Shown piece after piece: positions 47,007 to 57,260 of a DNA stretch of 64,000 bases. The stretch lies in NCBI RefSeq assembly GCF_025642155.1, contig NZ_CP106798.1, positions 7,750,001 through 7,814,000 on the forward strand. Reading direction: 5' to 3'. A model generated the notes under the pieces. That model searched no databases. It saw nothing but the letters and a program-made list of their open reading frames with translations, and was not told the origin of the DNA. A program made the position numbers and the translations under genes. Source of the DNA: Streptomyces sp. HUAS 15-9 (lineage in GTDB: Bacteria > Actinomycetota > Actinomycetes > Streptomycetales > Streptomycetaceae). How positions within the stretch are numbered: the stretch's first letter is position 1; each line of letters begins with the position of its first letter.

Positions 47007-47522
47007 TCAAAAAAGATGGATCGCGAGATGTCCGAGGGGCAGTCCGAGCTGCCAGGCGGGTGTCCAGACCTTCGGTCCGTCCTCCTCGCCGACCACCGCA
47101 CCGCCGCCCGGCACCGCGTCCAGGTCGGGGGCGAGCAGCTCGGTCTCCTCCAGCCAGCGCCAGGCCCCGGCCGCGAGGTCCAGGTCGGGCGACGGGGCGC
47201 CGGACTCGGCCGCGGCGGCGGCCAGCTGGGCCATCCGCTCGGCCACCCAGTCCTTCCACGGCTGGTCGTACGCCGTCAGCGAAAGCCAGGTCTCCAGCTG
47301 GGTGACGACCCGGATGCCGGAGAGCTCGCCGTCGGTGTCGGACAGGAAGACGGTCAGCGCCAGCGCGTCCCGGCCGGCCCGGAACTCGAAGGACGTCGGT
47401 GGCATCAGGTCGCCGGTGCGCAGCAGCTCGTCGGCGATGTACTCCGCGTACAACCACGCCATGGGGACGGTCAGTTCACCGCCGCCGGTGCCGTCCGTGC
47501 TCTCTTGACCTCTGTGCAGCAT
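47007..47522 (-). CDS. Hypothetical protein between ECF sigma and anti-sigma genes
   Basis: 171 residues from the ATG at 47522; GGAGGAAGG lies nine bases upstream. After a short polar N-terminus comes a folded-looking soluble protein: MAWLYAEYIADELLRTGDL, PPTSFEFRAGRDALALTVFLSDTDGELSGIRVVTQLETWL, KDWVAERMAQLAAAAAESG and an acidic C-terminal segment ending LGHLAIHLF. I do not recognise the family. Spacings to the sigma gene (146 bp) and to the anti-sigma gene (141 bp) are similar, so each may have its own promoter. Confidence 0.7.
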   Translation of the reverse strand: MLHRGQESTDGTGGGELTVPMAWLYAEYIADELLRTGDLMPPTSFEFRAGRDALALTVFLSDTDGELSGIRVVTQLETWLSLTAYDQPWKDWVAERMAQLAAAAAESGAPSPDLDLAAGAWRWLEETELLAPDLDAVPGGGAVVGEEDGPKVWTPAWQLGLPLGHLAIHLF

Positions 47523-47668
47523 CCCTTCCTGCCTTCCTCCGGTGCGTGCGCGTCGCCCGAACCCGGGCCTGGGGCAGGGCCCCATCCGGAACACGGATGA
47601 AGACAGCTGATTGCTCAAACGTGGTCCTCAGCAAGGCGCTTTGCGAAGGCTTTACGGCGACCCTGGTT

Positions 47669-48217
47669 TCACCGCAGGTCGGCCGCGTATCCCGGAAGCA
47701 CCCGGCGCAGGGCGCGCAGCGCGTAGTACGCGCGAGACTTCACCGTACCGGGCGGAATTCCCAGGGCCTGCGCGGCCTCCGCCACACTCGCCCCATGGAA
47801 ATACACCAGCACCAGGACTTCACGGTGCTCGGGAGTGAGTGTCTTCACAGCCTTGCGGACGTCCAGGGCCGCGGCCGACCGTTCGGCGTGATCGGCGATC
47901 ACCCGTGAGTTCTCCAGGATCGCGTCGCCCACCTCCGGCGGGCGCGCCTGCCGGGCCCGCCGCGCGTCGATGGCGAGCCGCCGTCCCACGGTCAGCAGCC
48001 AGGGCCGTACGGAGTCGAAGTCGTCGGCGCGCAGTGCCTCGGGATGCTGCCAGGCGCGTACGAAGGTCTCCTGCACGAGGTCCTCGGCGCGCTGCCGGTC
48101 GCCGTCGCACAGCCGCAGCAGCAGCGCGAACAGGGGTCGGCCGTGCTCGCGCTGCAGCGCGGCGAGCTCGTGCTCGGCGGTCGTCGTCCCAAGGGGAAGG
48201 GTGGTTCCGGCCGTCAT
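47669..48217 (-). CDS. ECF (extracytoplasmic function) RNA polymerase sigma factor
   Basis: 182 residues from an ATG at 48217. A GTG at 48325 in the same frame would add 36 residues and is also plausible, because no clear ribosome site precedes either. Region sigma-2 is LFALLLRLCDGDRQRAEDLVQETFVRAWQHPEAL, and sigma-4 is LTPEHREVLVLVYFHGASVAEAAQALGIPPGTVKSRAYYALRALRRVLPG with its helix-turn-helix. It directs transcription of a stress regulon, presumably held by the zf-HC2 protein at 46206-46865. The region between its start and the divergent CapA-like gene would hold both promoters. Confidence 0.9.
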   Translation of the reverse strand: MTAGTTLPLGTTTAEHELAALQREHGRPLFALLLRLCDGDRQRAEDLVQETFVRAWQHPEALRADDFDSVRPWLLTVGRRLAIDARRARQARPPEVGDAILENSRVIADHAERSAAALDVRKAVKTLTPEHREVLVLVYFHGASVAEAAQALGIPPGTVKSRAYYALRALRRVLPGYAADLR

Positions 48218-48445
48218 GGCCGTATGGCATCGCAGGGCGCGCTGCCGGGACAGGGTGCGCACCGGGATCTGCGACGGACGGTCGATCGCGTCGACGAACG
48301 GTGCGACGAACGGTCCGTCAGACACGGTCCCGGACACCGGACGGGCTAATGAGACGGCCGAAGCCGTTTGCGACGGCATCCAGATTCGTACCCATGTGGC
48401 TATCGATATGACTGTCCGCTCATACGACGACTCTGGGGTGAGTTG

Positions 48446-49597
48446 ATGATCGCACGCAGACGACAGGTGGCCCTGGCGCTGACCGCGCTCCTCGCGACGG
48501 CCGCCGCCTGCCAGGCCCAGGAGCGGCAGGCCGCCGACCCGCCCGGCCGTCCGGCGCCGGCCGCCGCCCGCGGCTTCACCCTCGTCGCCTCCGGCGACAT
48601 CCTGCCGCACGCCCCGGTCATGGACCGGGCCCGCTTCGACGCCGGCGGCCAGGGCTACGACTTCCGTCCGATGCTGTCCGGGGTCCAACCGGTCGTCGCC
48701 GGCGCCGATCTGGCGCTGTGTCACATGGAGTCCGTCTACGGCGCGGGCAGTGACCGCACCGGCTACCCGGCCTTCACCTATCCGCCGGAAGTCGCCCTCG
48801 GCCTCGTCGCCACCGGCTACGACAGCTGCTCCACCGCCTCCGACCACGCGCTGGACGACGGCGCCGCCGGGATCGGCCGCACCCTGGACGCCCTGGACCG
48901 GGCGGGCGTGCGGCACGCCGGAACGGCACGCACCGAGAGCGAGGCGCGCACTTCCACGATCATGCCCGCGGGTTCGGCCAAGGTCGCCCACCTGTCGTAC
49001 ACCTACGACACGAACGGCCTCGCGCTCCCGCCGAACCAGCCCTGGGCCCTCAACCTGATCGACGAGCGCCGGATCGTCTCCGACGCCCGGGCCGCGCGGC
49101 AGGCGGGCGCCGATGTGGTGGTCGTCTCCCTGAACTGGGGCGCCGAATGGCGGGAGGACCCCGACGACCAGCAGGTCACCCTGGCCAAGCGGCTCACCGC
49201 CTCGAACACCGGCGGCCGCCCCGACATCGACCTGATCCTCGGCAGCCACGCCCGCCTCCCGCAGCCCTACGAGAAGGTCAACGGAACCTGGGTGGCCTAC
49301 GGTCTGGGCGACCAGGTCGTAGGCGATCTGCGCAACGGCCAGGGAGCCCTGGATCTGCACGGCAACCAGTCCACGCTCGGCCGCTTCACCTTCGCCCCGC
49401 CCACCCGGCCCGGCGGCCGCTGGGAGGTGACCAGGGCCGAGTTCATCCCGGAGCTCTACGACCTCGACGCCGGCCGTGTCGTCAACCTCGACGCGGCCAT
49501 CGCGCAGGGCGCCGAACTGACCGGAGTGCGCGACCGGATCCGCGATGTCGTCCTCAGCCGGGGTGCCGCCAAGGACGGCCTGATCATGGGTCAGTGA
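48446..49597 (+). CDS. CapA/PgsA-like secreted metallophosphatase-fold protein
   Basis: 383 residues from the ATG at 48446 (GGGGTGAG upstream), with a signal peptide ending in a possible lipobox (LLATAAACQAQ). The CapA fold shows FTLVASGDILPHAPV, ADLALCHMESVYGA, SDHALDDGAAGIGRTLDALDRAG, DVVVVSLNWGAEW and DLILGSHARLPQPYE, the blocks of the PGA/CapA family (calcineurin-like dimetal site). Such proteins help make or export capsular poly-gamma-glutamate in Bacillus; no other cap genes are here, so only a surface hydrolase-like role can be proposed. Divergent from the sigma gene. Confidence 0.85.
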   Translation: MIARRRQVALALTALLATAAACQAQERQAADPPGRPAPAAARGFTLVASGDILPHAPVMDRARFDAGGQGYDFRPMLSGVQPVVAGADLALCHMESVYGAGSDRTGYPAFTYPPEVALGLVATGYDSCSTASDHALDDGAAGIGRTLDALDRAGVRHAGTARTESEARTSTIMPAGSAKVAHLSYTYDTNGLALPPNQPWALNLIDERRIVSDARAARQAGADVVVVSLNWGAEWREDPDDQQVTLAKRLTASNTGGRPDIDLILGSHARLPQPYEKVNGTWVAYGLGDQVVGDLRNGQGALDLHGNQSTLGRFTFAPPTRPGGRWEVTRAEFIPELYDLDAGRVVNLDAAIAQGAELTGVRDRIRDVVLSRGAAKDGLIMGQ

Positions 49598-49615
49598 CGC
49601 GGTGCCCCGCGGTGG

Positions 49616-51028
49616 TCAGCGTTCGGCGAGCTTCGACCGCTTGTACGAGTAACCGAAGTAGATCACGCACCCGACCACGAACCACACGGCGAACCGCACC
49701 CACGTCTGCCACTTCAGGAACGTGATCAGCCAGATCGAGAAGACGACACCCAGCGCCGGCACGAACGGCATCCACGGCGTACGGAAGGCGCGCGGCAGCT
49801 CCGGCTGCCGGTAGCGCAGCACGATCACCGCCGTGCACACCACCACGAACGCCAGCAGGATGCCGATGTTGGTGAGTTCGGCCGCCTCGCCGATCGGCAC
49901 GAACCCGGCGAGCACGGCCGACGCGAAGCCGACGATCCAGGTGACGCGCGTCGGCACATGCCGCGTCGGGTGCGTCTTCGCGAACCACGCGGGCAGCAGC
50001 CCGTCCCGCGACATCGAGAACCACACCCGGGTCACACCCAGCATGAACGTGAACATCACGGTGAGGATGCCGATGATCGCGCCCACCGCGATCACGTCCG
50101 CGAGCGCGCTCAGGCCCACCGACTTGAACGCCGACGAGAAGCCGCTCTCCGGGTCGATCTCCGTGTACTTCTGCATGCCGGTCAGCACCAGACAGGCCGC
50201 CACGTACAGCACCATCGAGATCGCGAGCGAGTAGATGATCGCCTTCGGCATGTGCCGCGCGGCGTCCTTCGACTCCTCGGCCGCGGTCGACATGGCGTCG
50301 TACCCGAAGACCGCGAAGAACACCGTCGCCGCACCCGTGAACACCCCGCTGATGCCGAACGGGAAGAACGGGTGGTAGTTCGCCTTGTTGATGTGGAACA
50401 CACCCACGCCGATCACCACCAGCACCACCAGCACCTTCAGCGCCACCACGAACGTCTCGAAGCGGGCCGCGCTGCGGATGCCCTGGTTCAGCAGCCAGGC
50501 GATGAGCAGACACAGGACCGCCGCGAACAGATCGACCCGGTGCCCGTGCCCGGTCCCCGGCGCGCCCAGCATCCACGCGGGCAGGTGCGCGCCCATGTCC
50601 TCGACCAGGAACCCGAAGTACCCGGAGATGCCGATCGCGACCACCGCCACGATCGCCGTGTACTCAAGCAGCAGGTCCCAGCCGATGAACCAGCCCGCGA
50701 ACTCGCCGAGCACCGCGTACCCATAGGTGTAGGCCGAGCCCGCCTTCGGGATGAGCCCGGCGAACTCGGCGTACGACAGCGCGGCCGCCGCGCTCGCCAC
50801 ACCGGCGATGAGGAATGAGATCACCACCGCGGGTCCGGCGACGCCGTTGGCCACCGTGCCCGCGAGCGTGAAGATGCCCGCGCCGATGATGCCGCCGATA
50901 CCGATCGCGGTCAGCTGCCACAGGCCGAGCGCCCGGTCGAGCCGGGGGCCCGCGCTGATCTCCGTCTCCTCGATGTGTTCGATGGGTTTGCGCCGGAGAA
51001 TGCCTTCACCCATGCGCACCTTGGCCAT
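49616..51028 (-). CDS. APC-superfamily amino acid permease
   Basis: 470 residues from the ATG at 51028, behind GAGGTGAG. Twelve or so membrane helices, starting LTAIGIGGIIGAGIFTLAGT, the APC signature of helix 1, then PAVVISFLIAGVASAAAALSYAEFAGLIPKAGSAYTYGY. The loop VFFAVFGYDAMSTAAEESKDAARHMPKAI is characteristic of the cationic amino acid/GABA-type branch. Substrate unproven. It follows a LysR regulator on the same strand by 51 bp, which may control it. The CapA gene converges on it with an 18-bp gap. Confidence 0.9.
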   Translation of the reverse strand: MAKVRMGEGILRRKPIEHIEETEISAGPRLDRALGLWQLTAIGIGGIIGAGIFTLAGTVANGVAGPAVVISFLIAGVASAAAALSYAEFAGLIPKAGSAYTYGYAVLGEFAGWFIGWDLLLEYTAIVAVVAIGISGYFGFLVEDMGAHLPAWMLGAPGTGHGHRVDLFAAVLCLLIAWLLNQGIRSAARFETFVVALKVLVVLVVIGVGVFHINKANYHPFFPFGISGVFTGAATVFFAVFGYDAMSTAAEESKDAARHMPKAIIYSLAISMVLYVAACLVLTGMQKYTEIDPESGFSSAFKSVGLSALADVIAVGAIIGILTVMFTFMLGVTRVWFSMSRDGLLPAWFAKTHPTRHVPTRVTWIVGFASAVLAGFVPIGEAAELTNIGILLAFVVVCTAVIVLRYRQPELPRAFRTPWMPFVPALGVVFSIWLITFLKWQTWVRFAVWFVVGCVIYFGYSYKRSKLAER

Positions 51029-51079
51029 CTGGCTCACCTCTTCGCCGACGGGAAACGGCTGACGGCCGATCATGATGGC

Positions 51080-52042
51080 TCAGGGGCGTTCCTCGCGGAA
51101 GACGCCACGCACGGCCTCGGCCCACGTGGGCGTCCAGGTCCTGGCCCCGGCGCGGGCGGGCCGGGCGGCGGCGAGATGCGAGCGGAGCGCGGCGAGCGCC
51201 GGATGGGCGTTGGCGGACTCCCACAGCAGCGAGTGCGGATAGACCGGCGTCGGGTCCCGCACGGTGATCCGGCGCAGATCGTGGCCGGCGGGCCAGACGA
51301 GCCGGGTCTGCTCGCCGACGAAGGTCGCCAGCGCCGAGGAGTCGGCGACCGCGTCCAGGAGCGCCTCGATGCCGAAGTTGGGCCCGATCGAGTCGATGGT
51401 GAGCCCGAACTCGGCGGCCAGGGCCTCGTAGTAGGCGGCCCACTCGGTGCCCTGGACGATCCCGGGCATCCAGATCCGGTGCCCGGCGAGCTGTGCGGGC
51501 GTGACCGAGCGGACCGCCGCGAGCGCGTGGCCCGGCCCGGTGAGCAGTTGGAGGGGCTCGTCGAGGACCCGGGCCGCCTCCACGCCCTCGGGCAGCTGCC
51601 GTCCGGGCATGGTGACGGCCCGGAAGGTCGCGTCGATCGTGCCGGAGCGCAGGGCGGCGACCGCCGCGTCGGCGTCGAAGAGGGTCACGACGTCGAGGTC
51701 GGTCCCGGGGTGCGCGAGATGGAAGCCGCGCAGCAGTGCCGCGGGCGCGAGGCGCTGACCGATCACGTCGACGCGCAGCGCCCGGCGGCCCGGCCGCACG
51801 GAGGCCGCCGCCCGCTCCTCGGCCCGCAGCAGCTCGCGGGCATGCGGCAGGAACGCCTGCCCGTCGATGGTCAGCTCCGCCCCGCGCGGCGTCCGGGCGA
51901 ACAGCCGCACACCCAGCTCCCGCTCCAGCGCGGCCACGCGCTTGGACACGGCCTGCTGGGTGACCATCAGCGCCGCCGCGGCCTCCTGGAACTGTCCCGA
52001 GTCCGCCACCTCGACGAAGGTGCGCACCGCCTTGAGGTCCAT
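51080..52042 (-). CDS. LysR-family transcriptional regulator
   Basis: 320 residues from the ATG at 52042 (MDLKAVRTFVEVADSGQFQEAAAALMVTQQAVSKRVAALERELGVRLFAR is the winged helix). The co-inducer domain begins about residue 90. It is divergent from an MFS gene, with a perfect inverted repeat ACAACC-N3-GGTTGT just upstream at 52055-52069. The typical LysR arrangement suggests it controls the MFS exporter and itself, and perhaps the downstream amino acid permease. Confidence 0.92.
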   Translation of the reverse strand: MDLKAVRTFVEVADSGQFQEAAAALMVTQQAVSKRVAALERELGVRLFARTPRGAELTIDGQAFLPHARELLRAEERAAASVRPGRRALRVDVIGQRLAPAALLRGFHLAHPGTDLDVVTLFDADAAVAALRSGTIDATFRAVTMPGRQLPEGVEAARVLDEPLQLLTGPGHALAAVRSVTPAQLAGHRIWMPGIVQGTEWAAYYEALAAEFGLTIDSIGPNFGIEALLDAVADSSALATFVGEQTRLVWPAGHDLRRITVRDPTPVYPHSLLWESANAHPALAALRSHLAAARPARAGARTWTPTWAEAVRGVFREERP

Positions 52043-52054
52043 GCCCCTCACCGT

Positions 52055-52069
52055 ACAACCGATGGTTGT
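52055..52069. promoter_or_regulatory. Inverted repeat in the lysR/MFS intergenic region
   Basis: ACAACC, three bases GAT, GGTTGT. It starts 12 bp before the lysR ATG, and a further GGTTGT lies at about 52085. LysR sites are usually T-N11-A with dyad symmetry; this palindrome is the only clear candidate between the two divergent genes. Confidence 0.6.
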
Positions 52070-52145
52070 GGCTCATGGGCCGCTGGTTGTTTGATCCCGT
52101 GGCCACCCGCTCGCTTTCATGGGCCCGGTCAACGGGAGGTTGTGC

Positions 52146-53399
52146 GTGGGACGGCGCTTTGGGTGGCTGTGGGCCGCGTACTCGGTGAGCGCGTTCGGTA
52201 CCTGGCTCGCCTTCGACGCGTTCTCGCTGATCGCCGTCCTCGTGCTGCACACCGGGTCGGCCCAGGTGGCGCTGCTCGCCGCGACCGGACCCGCCGTGGG
52301 CGCCGTGCTCGCGGTGCCGCTCGGGCCGTGGGTGGAGTTCCGACGCAAACGGCCGGTGATGACCGGGACGGACCTGGTCCGCTGCGCCGCGCTGCTCAGC
52401 ATCCCGGCCGCCTACGCGTTCGGTGTCCTCGGCCTCGGCCAGCTCCTTGCCGTTTCCGTCGTCGTCGCAGCTGCCGACATCACCTTCAACGCGGCCTCCG
52501 GCGCCTTCCTCAAAGGGCTCGTACCGGCAGACCGGTTGCTCACCGCGAACGCCCGCTTCGAATCCACGACCTGGACCGCCACGGTTCTCGGACCACCCCT
52601 CGGCGGCGCCGCGTTCGGCCTGTTCGGACCGGTCACGACGGTCGTGGCGAACGCGGTCAGCTTTCTGCTGTCGGCCCTCGGCATCCGGGCCGTCGGCGGC
52701 GGCGAACACCGCCCCCAACGCACCGGCACCGCCCGCCTGCGCGCCGCCGACCTGCTCGACGGCTGGCGGCACCTCCTCACCAGCCCGGACCTGCGGCCCC
52801 TGTTCCTCAACACGCTCGCGGTCAACGGCCTGATCATGGCCGCCGCACCGCCGCTGGCCGTCCTCATGCTCGGCCCGCTCGGCTTCGTCCCCTGGCAGTA
52901 CGGCCTCGCCTTCGCCGTGCCCTGCCTGGGCGGCCTCATCGGCTCCCGGCTGGCCCGCCCGCTCGTCACCCGGTACGGGCAGCGGCGGGTGCTGCGCACC
53001 GCGGGCACCCTGCGCGCCCTGTGGACCGTCGGACTGGCCTTCGTCCGGCCCGGCCTGCCCGGACTGCTGCTCGTGATGGCCGTGGAACTCGGGCTGATCA
53101 CCTGCGCGGGCGTCTTCAATCCGGTCTCCGCCACCCACCGCCTGCAGTGCACCCCCGACGACCGCATCACCCGCACCCTGTCCGCCTGGTCGGTCACCGG
53201 CAAGGCCACCACTGCCGCCCTGACCGCCCTGTGGGGGCTGCTGGCGAGCCTCACCGGACCGCGCACCGCCATCGCCCTCGCCGGTGTCCTGCTGCTGGCG
53301 ACCCCACCGCTGCTCCTGCGGGCACCCAGAAGGGCTACGGCACCACCGTCACCGGCCAGCGCCCCGCCTTCACCAGCCGGATCGCCACCGAGCCGATGA
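52146..53399 (+). CDS. MFS transporter
   Basis: 417 residues from a GTG at 52146 with GGGAGG six bases before it; an upstream ATG (52119) is less well placed. Twelve or so membrane helices and the MFS pattern [28 protein letters not shown], with [21 protein letters not shown] at the cytoplasmic loop between helices 2 and 3. This is the enterobactin-exporter (EntS)-like/MFS_3 style. The last 20 residues ([15 protein letters not shown]) overlap the convergent universal-stress gene by 65 bp. Substrate unknown; control by the divergent LysR is likely. Confidence 0.85.
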   Translation: MGRRFGWLWAAYSVSAFGTWLAFDAFSLIAVLVLHTGSAQVALLAATGPAVGAVLAVPLGPWVEFRRKRPVMTGTDLVRCAALLSIPAAYAFGVLGLGQLLAVSVVVAAADITFNAASGAFLKGLVPADRLLTANARFESTTWTATVLGPPLGGAAFGLFGPVTTVVANAVSFLLSALGIRAVGGGEHRPQRTGTARLRAADLLDGWRHLLTSPDLRPLFLNTLAVNGLIMAAAPPLAVLMLGPLGFVPWQYGLAFAVPCLGGLIGSRLARPLVTRYGQRRVLRTAGTLRALWTVGLAFVRPGLPGLLLVMAVELGLITCAGVFNPVSATHRLQCTPDDRITRTLSAWSVTGKATTAALTALWGLLASLTGPRTAIALAGVLLLATPPLLLRAPRRATAPPSPASAPPSPAGSPPSR

Positions 53400-53805
53400 T
53401 GCGGTGGCCCGCCTGCTCCGAGGCGCCCACCACCACCGCGTCCGCCTTCAGCTCGTCCGCCGCCTTCACCAGGCCGTTGTACGGGTCGCCGCGGAACGTG
53501 TGGAACTCCCAGCGCACCTCGAATATCCCCTTGGCCCGCTCGGCCGCGTCCCGGATCTGCCCGATCAGATCCTCGGCGATCTCCTCGGTCGTCTCCGCCA
53601 CCGGCGCCCCCATCGCCGCGCCCGCCGTGAGCAACGGCTGCACATACACGACCGCGAGCAACGCGCGCTGCCGCCGGGCCAGCCCGCCGGCATAGGCCGC
53701 GGCGCGCAGCGACGAGTCGGAACCGTCCACGCCGACCACGATGACCTTCGGCCCGTCCGTGCCCCGCTCGAACCGGTGCGTGTGCTGTTCGTGCTGTTCC
53801 GTCAC
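53335..53805 (-). CDS. Universal stress protein, single domain
   Basis: 156 residues from a GTG at 53805. The USP fold begins [20 protein letters not shown] and ends [33 protein letters not shown], where the usual ATP-binding G-x2-G-x9-G-S/T is altered ([12 protein letters not shown]), so nucleotide binding is uncertain. The head-to-head neighbour lysX starts 87 bp away, so a shared promoter region lies between them. Confidence 0.88.
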   Translation of the reverse strand: MTEQHEQHTHRFERGTDGPKVIVVGVDGSDSSLRAAAYAGGLARRQRALLAVVYVQPLLTAGAAMGAPVAETTEEIAEDLIGQIRDAAERAKGIFEVRWEFHTFRGDPYNGLVKAADELKADAVVVGASEQAGHRIIGSVAIRLVKAGRWPVTVVP

Positions 53806-53892
53806 AGCCGTGAGGCTATCGGAACACCCCGCTCCGGCGATCACGGGACCGCTCGACGAGCGAGCCGCACGGCGCCTTCCTACAGTCGGAAC

Positions 53893-56800
53893 ATGAGTGC
53901 CACCGCGGAGGCCGCCACGGGCAAGGGCGCCGCGGGCCCGATACGGCCGCCCGCGAGCGGCTTCCTCAGCCGGGTGCCCGAGGACTTCGCGACGTTCTTC
54001 GGCGCCCTCGGCCTCCTGTGCGGGCTGCTCGCCATCATCGCCCCGCTGCGCGTGCTGCTGCGCCCGCTCGTCCACATCCTCGACCTGCTCCCCGTCCCGG
54101 TCAGCGCCAACCTCGCCTACGCCGTCTTCCTGTTCCTGCTGGCCGCCGCCACCGGCGCGCGCAAGAAGGTCGCCTGGTGGCTGGTCGTCGTCTATCTGGG
54201 CCTGATCGTCCTCTCGGACATCCTCGGCCTCGTGCTCGGCCAGTACGGCGAGTCGGTCCCGTCCCTGGTGGTGTGCGGTCTCGCGCTGCTCCTGCTGGTC
54301 GTGGCCCGCAAGGAGTTCTACGCCGCCTCCCGGCGCGGAGCCGTATGGCGGGCGCTCGCCGTCCTGGTCGCCGGACTCGCCGTGGCGATCCTGGTCGGCT
54401 GGAGCCTGGTCGCGCTGTTTCCCGGCACCCTGCCCGAGGGCCAGCACCTGGCCTGGGCGGCCGACCGGGTGTGCGGCGGTCTGGTCTCCGACCAGTCCTT
54501 CGACGGCCGCCCGCCCCGCGCCGTCACCTTCGTGCTCGGCCTGTTCGGCGCGCTCGCCCTGCTGAACGCCGCGGCCACCCTCTTCCGCTCACAGCGCCTG
54601 GAGGCCGCCCTGCACGGCGACGAGGAGGCCCGCATCCGCGCCCTCCTCACGGCGTACGGCGAGGACGACTCCCTCGGCTACTTCGCCACCCGCCGCGACA
54701 AGGCCGTCGTCTTCTCGCCCAGCGGCAAGGCCGCCGTCACCTACCGCGTCGAGGCCGGCGTCTGCCTGGCCAGCGGCGACCCCGTCGGCGACCGCGAGGC
54801 CTGGCCGCACGCCATCGCCGCCTGGCTGGACCTGGCCCGCCGCCACGCCTGGGCCCCCGCCGTGATGGGCGCCTCCGAGGACGGCGCCAGGGCCTACGTC
54901 CGCGCGGGACTCGGCGCGCTCCAGCTCGGCGACGAGGCCATCGTGCACGTACCCGGCTTCGACCTGGACGGCCGCGACATGCGCGTCACCCGGCAGGCCG
55001 TGCACCGGGTCCGGCGCACCGGCGCCACCTGCCGCGTGCGCCGCCACGCCGCCCTCACCGACGCGGAGATGGAGGGGGTCGTCGACAAGGCCGACGCCTG
55101 GCGCGACACCGAGACCGAACGCGGCTTCTCCATGGCCCTGGACCGGCTCGGCGACCCGGCCGACGGCGACTGCCTCCTCGTCGAGGCCCTCAGCGACGAC
55201 GGCCGGCTCCTCGCCCTGCTCTCCTTCGTGCCCTGGGGCGGCGACGGCGTCTCCCTCGACCTGATGCGCCGTGACCGCACCGCCCCGAACGGCGTCATGG
55301 AGTTCATGGTCGCCGAACTCTGCGCGGCCGCCCCCAAACTGGGCGTGCACCGCATCTCCCTCAACTTCGCGGCGTTCCGCTCGGTCTTCGAGGAGGGTGC
55401 CCGCATCGGCGCGGGACCGGTCCTCAGGCTCTGGCGCCGACTGCTGCTGTTCTTCTCCCGGTGGTGGCAGCTGGAAGCCCTGTACCGCTCCAACGCCAAG
55501 TACCTGCCCGAGTGGTACCCACGCTTCATCTGCTACGCCGACACCGCCTCCCTCGCCCGCATCGGCCTCGCCTCCGGAATCGCCGAGGGCTTCGTCGCCG
55601 TACCCTCGCTGCGCAAACTCTGGGGAAAGGGGCACTCGAAGGCCGGGCAGCGGCCCACGGCCACCGAGGGTCTGCCGCCCCTGGCGGAGCTCGGTCTCGA
55701 CGGAGGGGGCGAGACCGGGCCCGCGGCCGTGGACGCGGGCCTGCCCGAACAGGTCCGCGTCCGCCACCACAGGCTCGACCGGCTGCGCGCCGACGGCACC
55801 GACCCCTACCCCGTGGGAAGCCCCCGGCCCACCCACGCCCTCGCCGAGGTGACCGAAGGCCGGCAAGTCACCGTCGCGGGCCGGATCATGCTGGTCCGTG
55901 ACTTCGGCGGCATCGTCTTCGTCGTCCTGCGCGACTGGTCCGGCGACCACCAACTCGCCCTCACCCGCCGCGACTCCGGGCCCGCACTGGACCGCTTCAC
56001 CGCCGACACCGACATCGGCGACCACATCACCGCCACCGGCCGCGCCGGCCGCAGCGACAAGGGCGAACCGACCGTCTTCGTCACCTCCTGGCAGCTGACC
56101 GGCAAGTGCCTGCGCCCCCTGCCCGACAAACGCCGCGGCCTCACCGACCCCGAGGCCAAGGTGCGCATGCGCTCCCTCGACCTGGTCACCAGCCCCGCCG
56201 CCCGCGACATCGTCCGCGTCCGCTCCACCGCCGTACAGGCCCTGCGCCAGGGCCTCCTCGACCGTGGCTACCTGGAGGTCGAGACCCCGATGCTCCAGCA
56301 GATCCACGGCGGCGCCAACGCCCGTCCCTTCACCACCCACATCAACGCCTACGACCTCGACCTGTATCTGCGGATCGCCCCCGAGCTGTATCTGAAGCGG
56401 CTGTGCGTCGGCGGCCTGGAGAAGGTCTTCGAGCTGGGCCGCACCTTCCGCAACGAGGGCGTCTCCCACAAGCACAACCCCGAGTTCACGATGCTGGAGG
56501 CCTACCAGGCCCACGCCGACTACGACGTGATGCTCGACCTCACCCGCGAACTCGTCCAGGGCGCGGCCACCGCCGCCTACGGCCGCCCGGTCGCCCACAA
56601 GGACGGCAAGGAGTACGACATCTCCGGGCGCTGGACGGTCAGCACGGTCTACGGCGCGATCTCCGAGACGCTGGGGGAGGAGATCGGTCCCGGCACGGAG
56701 CCGGCGCGGCTGCGCCGGCTGTGCGACCGGGCGGGCGTGCCGTACACCCCGGACGACGGGCACGGCGACATCGTCCTGGAGATGTACGAGCGGCTCGTCG

Positions 56801-57171
56801 AGGAGAGGACCCAGCAGCCGACCTTCTACAAGGACTTCCCGACCGAGGTCTCCCCGCTCACCCGGCAGCACCGCACCGACCCGCGGCTCGCCGAACGCTG
56901 GGACCTGGTCGCCTTCGGAACCGAGCTCGGCACCGCCTACTCCGAACTGACCGACCCCGTGGAACAGCGCCGCCGCCTCACCGCCCAGTCCCTGCTCGCC
57001 GCCGGGGGAGACCCCGAGGCGATGGAGCTGGACGAGGACTTCCTCGACGCCCTGGAATACGCGATGCCGCCCACCGGCGGACTCGGCGTCGGCGTCGACC
57101 GACTGGTCATGTTCCTCACCGGACTGACGATCCGTGAGACGCTGCCGTTCCCCCTTGTGCGCCATCGCTGA
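53893..57171 (+). CDS. lysX: LysX: lysyl-tRNA synthetase fused to lysyl-phosphatidylglycerol synthase
   Basis: 1092 residues. Residues 25-235 hold about six to seven membrane helices, followed by a DUF2156-type aminoacyl-transferase domain (about 270-565), with [40 protein letters not shown] and a C-terminal [19 protein letters not shown] linker leads to an OB-fold anticodon-binding domain ([19 protein letters not shown], about 635-730) and a class II LysRS catalytic core with motif 2 ([18 protein letters not shown]) and motif 3 ([13 protein letters not shown]). It charges lysine and transfers it to phosphatidylglycerol, which protects against cationic peptides; in mycobacteria LysX has this role. 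No clear ribosome site; -10-like TACAGT lies 7 bp before the ATG, so a leaderless mRNA is likely. Confidence 0.95.
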   Translation: MSATAEAATGKGAAGPIRPPASGFLSRVPEDFATFFGALGLLCGLLAIIAPLRVLLRPLVHILDLLPVPVSANLAYAVFLFLLAAATGARKKVAWWLVVVYLGLIVLSDILGLVLGQYGESVPSLVVCGLALLLLVVARKEFYAASRRGAVWRALAVLVAGLAVAILVGWSLVALFPGTLPEGQHLAWAADRVCGGLVSDQSFDGRPPRAVTFVLGLFGALALLNAAATLFRSQRLEAALHGDEEARIRALLTAYGEDDSLGYFATRRDKAVVFSPSGKAAVTYRVEAGVCLASGDPVGDREAWPHAIAAWLDLARRHAWAPAVMGASEDGARAYVRAGLGALQLGDEAIVHVPGFDLDGRDMRVTRQAVHRVRRTGATCRVRRHAALTDAEMEGVVDKADAWRDTETERGFSMALDRLGDPADGDCLLVEALSDDGRLLALLSFVPWGGDGVSLDLMRRDRTAPNGVMEFMVAELCAAAPKLGVHRISLNFAAFRSVFEEGARIGAGPVLRLWRRLLLFFSRWWQLEALYRSNAKYLPEWYPRFICYADTASLARIGLASGIAEGFVAVPSLRKLWGKGHSKAGQRPTATEGLPPLAELGLDGGGETGPAAVDAGLPEQVRVRHHRLDRLRADGTDPYPVGSPRPTHALAEVTEGRQVTVAGRIMLVRDFGGIVFVVLRDWSGDHQLALTRRDSGPALDRFTADTDIGDHITATGRAGRSDKGEPTVFVTSWQLTGKCLRPLPDKRRGLTDPEAKVRMRSLDLVTSPAARDIVRVRSTAVQALRQGLLDRGYLEVETPMLQQIHGGANARPFTTHINAYDLDLYLRIAPELYLKRLCVGGLEKVFELGRTFRNEGVSHKHNPEFTMLEAYQAHADYDVMLDLTRELVQGAATAAYGRPVAHKDGKEYDISGRWTVSTVYGAISETLGEEIGPGTEPARLRRLCDRAGVPYTPDDGHGDIVLEMYERLVEERTQQPTFYKDFPTEVSPLTRQHRTDPRLAERWDLVAFGTELGTAYSELTDPVEQRRRLTAQSLLAAGGDPEAMELDEDFLDALEYAMPPTGGLGVGVDRLVMFLTGLTIRETLPFPLVRHR

Positions 57172-57260
57172 CCGCCGGGACTGGGCCGAGCGGGTGCTTT
57201 CCGGGGGCCGTACCGGTGTCGCTGTGGTGTGCCGGAGCCTCTTCGGGCGACTGATGAGTC

